Below are positions 47,300-49,798 of a DNA stretch of 49,798 nt, piece after piece. Location: the NCBI GenBank assembly GCA_011391175.1, contig JAABQZ010000007.1, positions 1-49,798 on the forward strand, read 5' to 3'. The notes under the pieces are model-generated. The model was given only the letters and a program-made list of their open reading frames with translations. It had not been told where the DNA came from and searched no databases. Position 1 is the stretch's first letter. Each line of letters starts with the position of its first letter. A program made the translations under genes and the position numbers. The DNA comes from Methylophilaceae bacterium (lineage in GTDB: Bacteria; Pseudomonadota; Gammaproteobacteria; Burkholderiales; Methylophilaceae).

Positions 47300-48667
47300 A
47301 TGGCATTAAAAGACGTCCTCGTCCCCGATATTGGTAATTTCGACTCCGTCGATGTAATTGAGCTATTAGTCAAAGCTGGCGACGTGATTGCTAAAGATGA
47401 TTCGCTATTGACAGTTGAATCAGACAAAGCATCGATGGATATTCCTGCACCTTTTGGCGGTACGGTGAAAGAAGTTAAAACCAAAGTGGGCGATAAAATC
47501 GCACAAGGGCATTTAATTTTAACGCTAGAAGCAACCGAGGGCGACGTTGCATCGCCAGCAGGCAATGCCCAAGCCGCTTCCAGCCCTGCCGTTGCAAAGC
47601 CTGTAGCAGAAGCACCTAAAGCTGAACCAGCTATTACAACACCAGACCTTCCGCAACCCAGCCGCCCAGCTCCAGAGCCAGCTAAAAAAATTCAACCTGC
47701 GCACCAGCCGCTACCTGTCGGCGAGAGTGTCGTAGTGAATAGTGGTAAAACTTCGCATGCCAGCCCAAGTGTGCGCAAGTTTGCACGCGAATTAGGTGTC
47801 AATTTAGCCATGGTACAAGGCAGTGCTGCAAAAAACCGCATCACCCAAACGGACGTGCAGGCCTATGTGAAAAATGAGCTGGCCAAACCACGCAGTGAGA
47901 ACATGGGCGCAGGCTTAGGTAGCTTGGCCACGTTACCAATGCCTGTGATTGATTTTAGCCAATTTGGCGAGATTGAAACCAAGCCGTTATCACGCATCAA
48001 AAAAATCTCTGGTGCTAATTTGCATCGCAATTGGGTGACTGCACCGCACGTCACACAATTTGACGAAGCTGACATTACTGACTTAGAAGACTTTAGAAAA
48101 TCAATGATGGCCGACGCGGAAAAACGCGGTGTGAAATTGACCATGTTGGCGTTCTTAATCAAGGCTTCCGTCAATGCTTTAAAGGCGTATCCAAACTTTA
48201 ACTCTTCACTATCTCCCGATGGCGATAGCTTAATACTTAAAAACTATTACAACATTGGCTTTGCCTGCGATACGCCAGATGGCCTAGTGGTGCCGGTGGT
48301 AAAAGAGGTGCAAAGTAAAGACGTGCTAGATATTGCGCGCGACTTAATGGAACTTTCGACCAAGGCACGTGAACGCAAATTGAAAATTGAAGAAATGCAA
48401 GGCGGCTGCTTTACCATTTCCAGCTTGGGCGGTATTGGCGGCACCATGTTCACACCGATTATTAACTGTCCAGAAGTAGCGATTCTAGGTGTTTCTAGGT
48501 CATCTATGCAACCTGTTTATGATGCAAAAACCAAAGGCTTCGAACCACGTTTGATCTTGCCGCTTTCCCTGTCTTACGACCACCGTGTAGTCGATGGCGC
48601 TGATGGTGCGCGTTTTACCAGCCACATGCGCATGATGCTATCTGACGTACGTCGCTTGTTGCTGTAA
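47300..48667 (+). CDS. aceF: Pyruvate dehydrogenase E2 (dihydrolipoamide acetyltransferase)
   Basis: 455 residues. A single N-terminal lipoyl domain has the lipoylated lysine K43 in VESDKASMDIPAP. An Ala/Pro-rich linker (about 90-150) leads to an E3/E1-binding domain (about 153-190; ASPSVRKFARELGV, RITQTDVQAYV). The catalytic domain ends with the active-site His428 in YDHRVVDGADGARF. E. coli AceF has three lipoyl domains, so this is the short form. No lpd gene follows; E3 must be encoded elsewhere. Confidence 0.97.
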   Translation: MALKDVLVPDIGNFDSVDVIELLVKAGDVIAKDDSLLTVESDKASMDIPAPFGGTVKEVKTKVGDKIAQGHLILTLEATEGDVASPAGNAQAASSPAVAKPVAEAPKAEPAITTPDLPQPSRPAPEPAKKIQPAHQPLPVGESVVVNSGKTSHASPSVRKFARELGVNLAMVQGSAAKNRITQTDVQAYVKNELAKPRSENMGAGLGSLATLPMPVIDFSQFGEIETKPLSRIKKISGANLHRNWVTAPHVTQFDEADITDLEDFRKSMMADAEKRGVKLTMLAFLIKASVNALKAYPNFNSSLSPDGDSLILKNYYNIGFACDTPDGLVVPVVKEVQSKDVLDIARDLMELSTKARERKLKIEEMQGGCFTISSLGGIGGTMFTPIINCPEVAILGVSRSSMQPVYDAKTKGFEPRLILPLSLSYDHRVVDGADGARFTSHMRMMLSDVRRLLL

Positions 48668-48682
48668 TTACCCTCCAGAGAA

Positions 48683-48869
48683 TGCACTTTTTTAGTGCAC
48701 AGCGCTTCAAAAGCATGCATTAATCTGCTATTTTAGTAGTTCAATGCATGCAAATCCCCCGTAAATACTCGCTTTTCGGCATTTAGCGAGCTGGTACAAC
48801 AATTGCTAAGTGTTAACTAGGCCTACATAAATTTGTTTTGAAATTTATTGTTGCCTAGTTACTTAACGC
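48683..48869. other. Highly structured intergenic region (four hairpins)
   Basis: Between aceF and the protease gene. Hairpin 1 (48683-48699): TGCACT/AGTGCA. Hairpin 2 (48713-48751): 17 of 19 positions paired, GCATGCATT against AATGCATGC with CTGCTA/TAGTAG inside. Hairpin 3 (48768-48790): CTCGCT/AGCGAG. Hairpin 4 (48805-48869): stacked helices AACTAGGC/GCCTAGTT and ATAAATTT/AAATTTAT, extended by GCTAAGT/ACTTA. It could be terminators plus a structured leader, or a small RNA. Confidence 0.6.
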
Positions 48870-48887
48870 TGACGATTGGGGATTATC

Positions 48888-49798
48888 ATGACAAGGCTCG
48901 TTCCTGCATTATTAAGTTCCACATTACTGTACTTTACCCTTGTAACGTCTAGCATCGCCGCGCCTATAAACGAAATCGTAGAAAAAATTAGTTCGCACGT
49001 AGTAAAAGTACAAGTCGGTCTAGCGAATGGTCGCTATGGCCTAGGCTCAGGCGTGGTCATTGCTAAAAATCAAGTCGTGACCAATTGTCATGTGGTTGCA
49101 GACGCGGTTTCAGTAACTGTGAACACCAACGGTGAAAACTATAAGGCAAGCGCACTTAAGTCAGATTGGCACCACGATTTATGCATATTGACCGTGGCTG
49201 GCCTTAATGCACCGATTGCGCCTATTGGCTCTAGCGAAAAACTAGCCTATGAGCAACCCGTTTATACCGTCGGATTTGCAACTGCATCTCCTCGCCCAAA
49301 TGGCATTTTTGGCTTTGTTAAAGGCTTATACCCTATGGACAACAGCGTCGTGATTAGAGCCAGCAACGCTTTTAGCAAGGGCGACAGCGGTGGCGGCATG
49401 TTTGATGAAGCTGGTAATTTAGTCGGAATCGTCACTGTTAAAAGCCCAGGCAAAAATGCCTTTTACTATGTGATGCCAGTGGAATGGATGCAACCCATAC
49501 TCAACAAGCCAGAACAACCAATTGTTAGCAAAAGTGAATTACCTTTTTGGGCGGAGTCACATGATAAATGGCCATTTTTCATGAAAATTGTTCAACCGCT
49601 TAAAACAGAGAATTGGGCTGCATTAGAGGCGATTGCTACCGCTTGGTCTGAAAAAGAACCACACAACACAGAAGCAACGTTCTACCGTGCTGTTGCCGAA
49701 TTCAGCTTAAAAAATACTGCTTTTGCAGAGTTACACCTAAATGAAGTTGTTGCAAGTAATAGTAACCACAGCAGCGCTTTGTATTATTTAGGCTTAAT
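48888..49798 (+). CDS. Exported trypsin-like serine protease, 3'-truncated by the window edge
   Basis: 303 residues visible, open at the right edge. The signal peptide is MTRLVPALLSSTLLYFTLVT, with cleavage near SIAAP. A trypsin-like (S1/DegP-type) domain follows with the triad His68 (TNCHVV), Asp97 (HHDLCIL) and Ser167 (KGDSGGG). After about residue 215 the protein becomes helical with TPR-like spacing (WAALEAIATAWSEKEPHNTEATFYRAVAEFSL), which may continue outside the window. It is probably a periplasmic protease with a TPR interaction module. GGGG (48879-48882) precedes the ATG. Confidence 0.9.
   Translation, partial: MTRLVPALLSSTLLYFTLVTSSIAAPINEIVEKISSHVVKVQVGLANGRYGLGSGVVIAKNQVVTNCHVVADAVSVTVNTNGENYKASALKSDWHHDLCILTVAGLNAPIAPIGSSEKLAYEQPVYTVGFATASPRPNGIFGFVKGLYPMDNSVVIRASNAFSKGDSGGGMFDEAGNLVGIVTVKSPGKNAFYYVMPVEWMQPILNKPEQPIVSKSELPFWAESHDKWPFFMKIVQPLKTENWAALEAIATAWSEKEPHNTEATFYRAVAEFSLKNTAFAELHLNEVVASNSNHSSALYYLGL

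Overview
The window looks like chromosomal DNA of a betaproteobacterium. GC content is in the mid-forties by eye, and gene density is high. The gene set and the sdh/methylcitrate arrangement resemble methylotrophs of the Methylophilaceae (Methylotenera-like). That assignment rests on recognition, not on a search. I see no rRNA, tRNA, CRISPR array, transposase or phage gene. The window opens inside aconitase B and ends inside a secreted protease.

Region 1 (1-19123) is a large central-carbon divergon around a GntR/HutC-type regulator (11548-12288). To the left, on the minus strand, run malic enzyme, sdhC, sdhD, sdhA, sdhB, sdhE, a CoA-ester lyase, an AMP-forming acyl-CoA ligase and a class I fumarase. 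A small EF-hand protein and acnB follow. To the right, behind a near-consensus sigma70 promoter and a cluster of TCTTAT-type repeats, run a divergent CitE-like protein, a mesaconyl-CoA hydratase-like protein, a second CoA-ester lyase, prpB, prpC and prpD. Together with AcnB these supply a methylcitrate cycle (propionyl-CoA + oxaloacetate to pyruvate + succinate), the succinate-to-malate/pyruvate steps, and enzymes that could make propionyl-CoA and glyoxylate from mesaconyl-CoA. My main hypothesis is that mesaconate (from citramalate, using the fumarase as a mesaconase) is activated, hydrated and cleaved to propionyl-CoA, which the methylcitrate cycle then consumes. The result would be a glyoxylate-producing cycle without isocitrate lyase.

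Region 2 (19152-25343) is mostly housekeeping: purB, an NYN/LOTUS-type RNase-like protein coupled to wrbA, a DUF2069 membrane protein, then surE-pcm-nlpD. A small membrane protein sits where rpoS usually follows. Region 3 (25381-32455) holds a thioredoxin, a winged-helix/TPR regulator-like protein divergent from a small secreted protein, an atypical aldehyde dehydrogenase, a nitroreductase, an Old Yellow Enzyme and a YceI protein. Region 4 (32679-37088) is a MoxR-DUF58-transglutaminase operon ending in tadA. Region 5 (37136-44311) has a YccA/Bax-inhibitor membrane protein, recJ with a short conserved neighbour, a glycine-zipper protein, an exported pentapeptide-repeat protein, a Crp/Fnr regulator and an M17 aminopeptidase. 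Region 6 (44603-49798) has aceE-aceF without lpd, a strongly structured 220-nt spacer, and the protease.

Two kinds of non-coding structure stand out. A dispersed hairpin family with a conserved loop has four copies, one of which encodes the SdhE C-terminus. A ~145-bp imperfect palindrome lies between prpC and prpD and contains the prpD ribosome-binding site.
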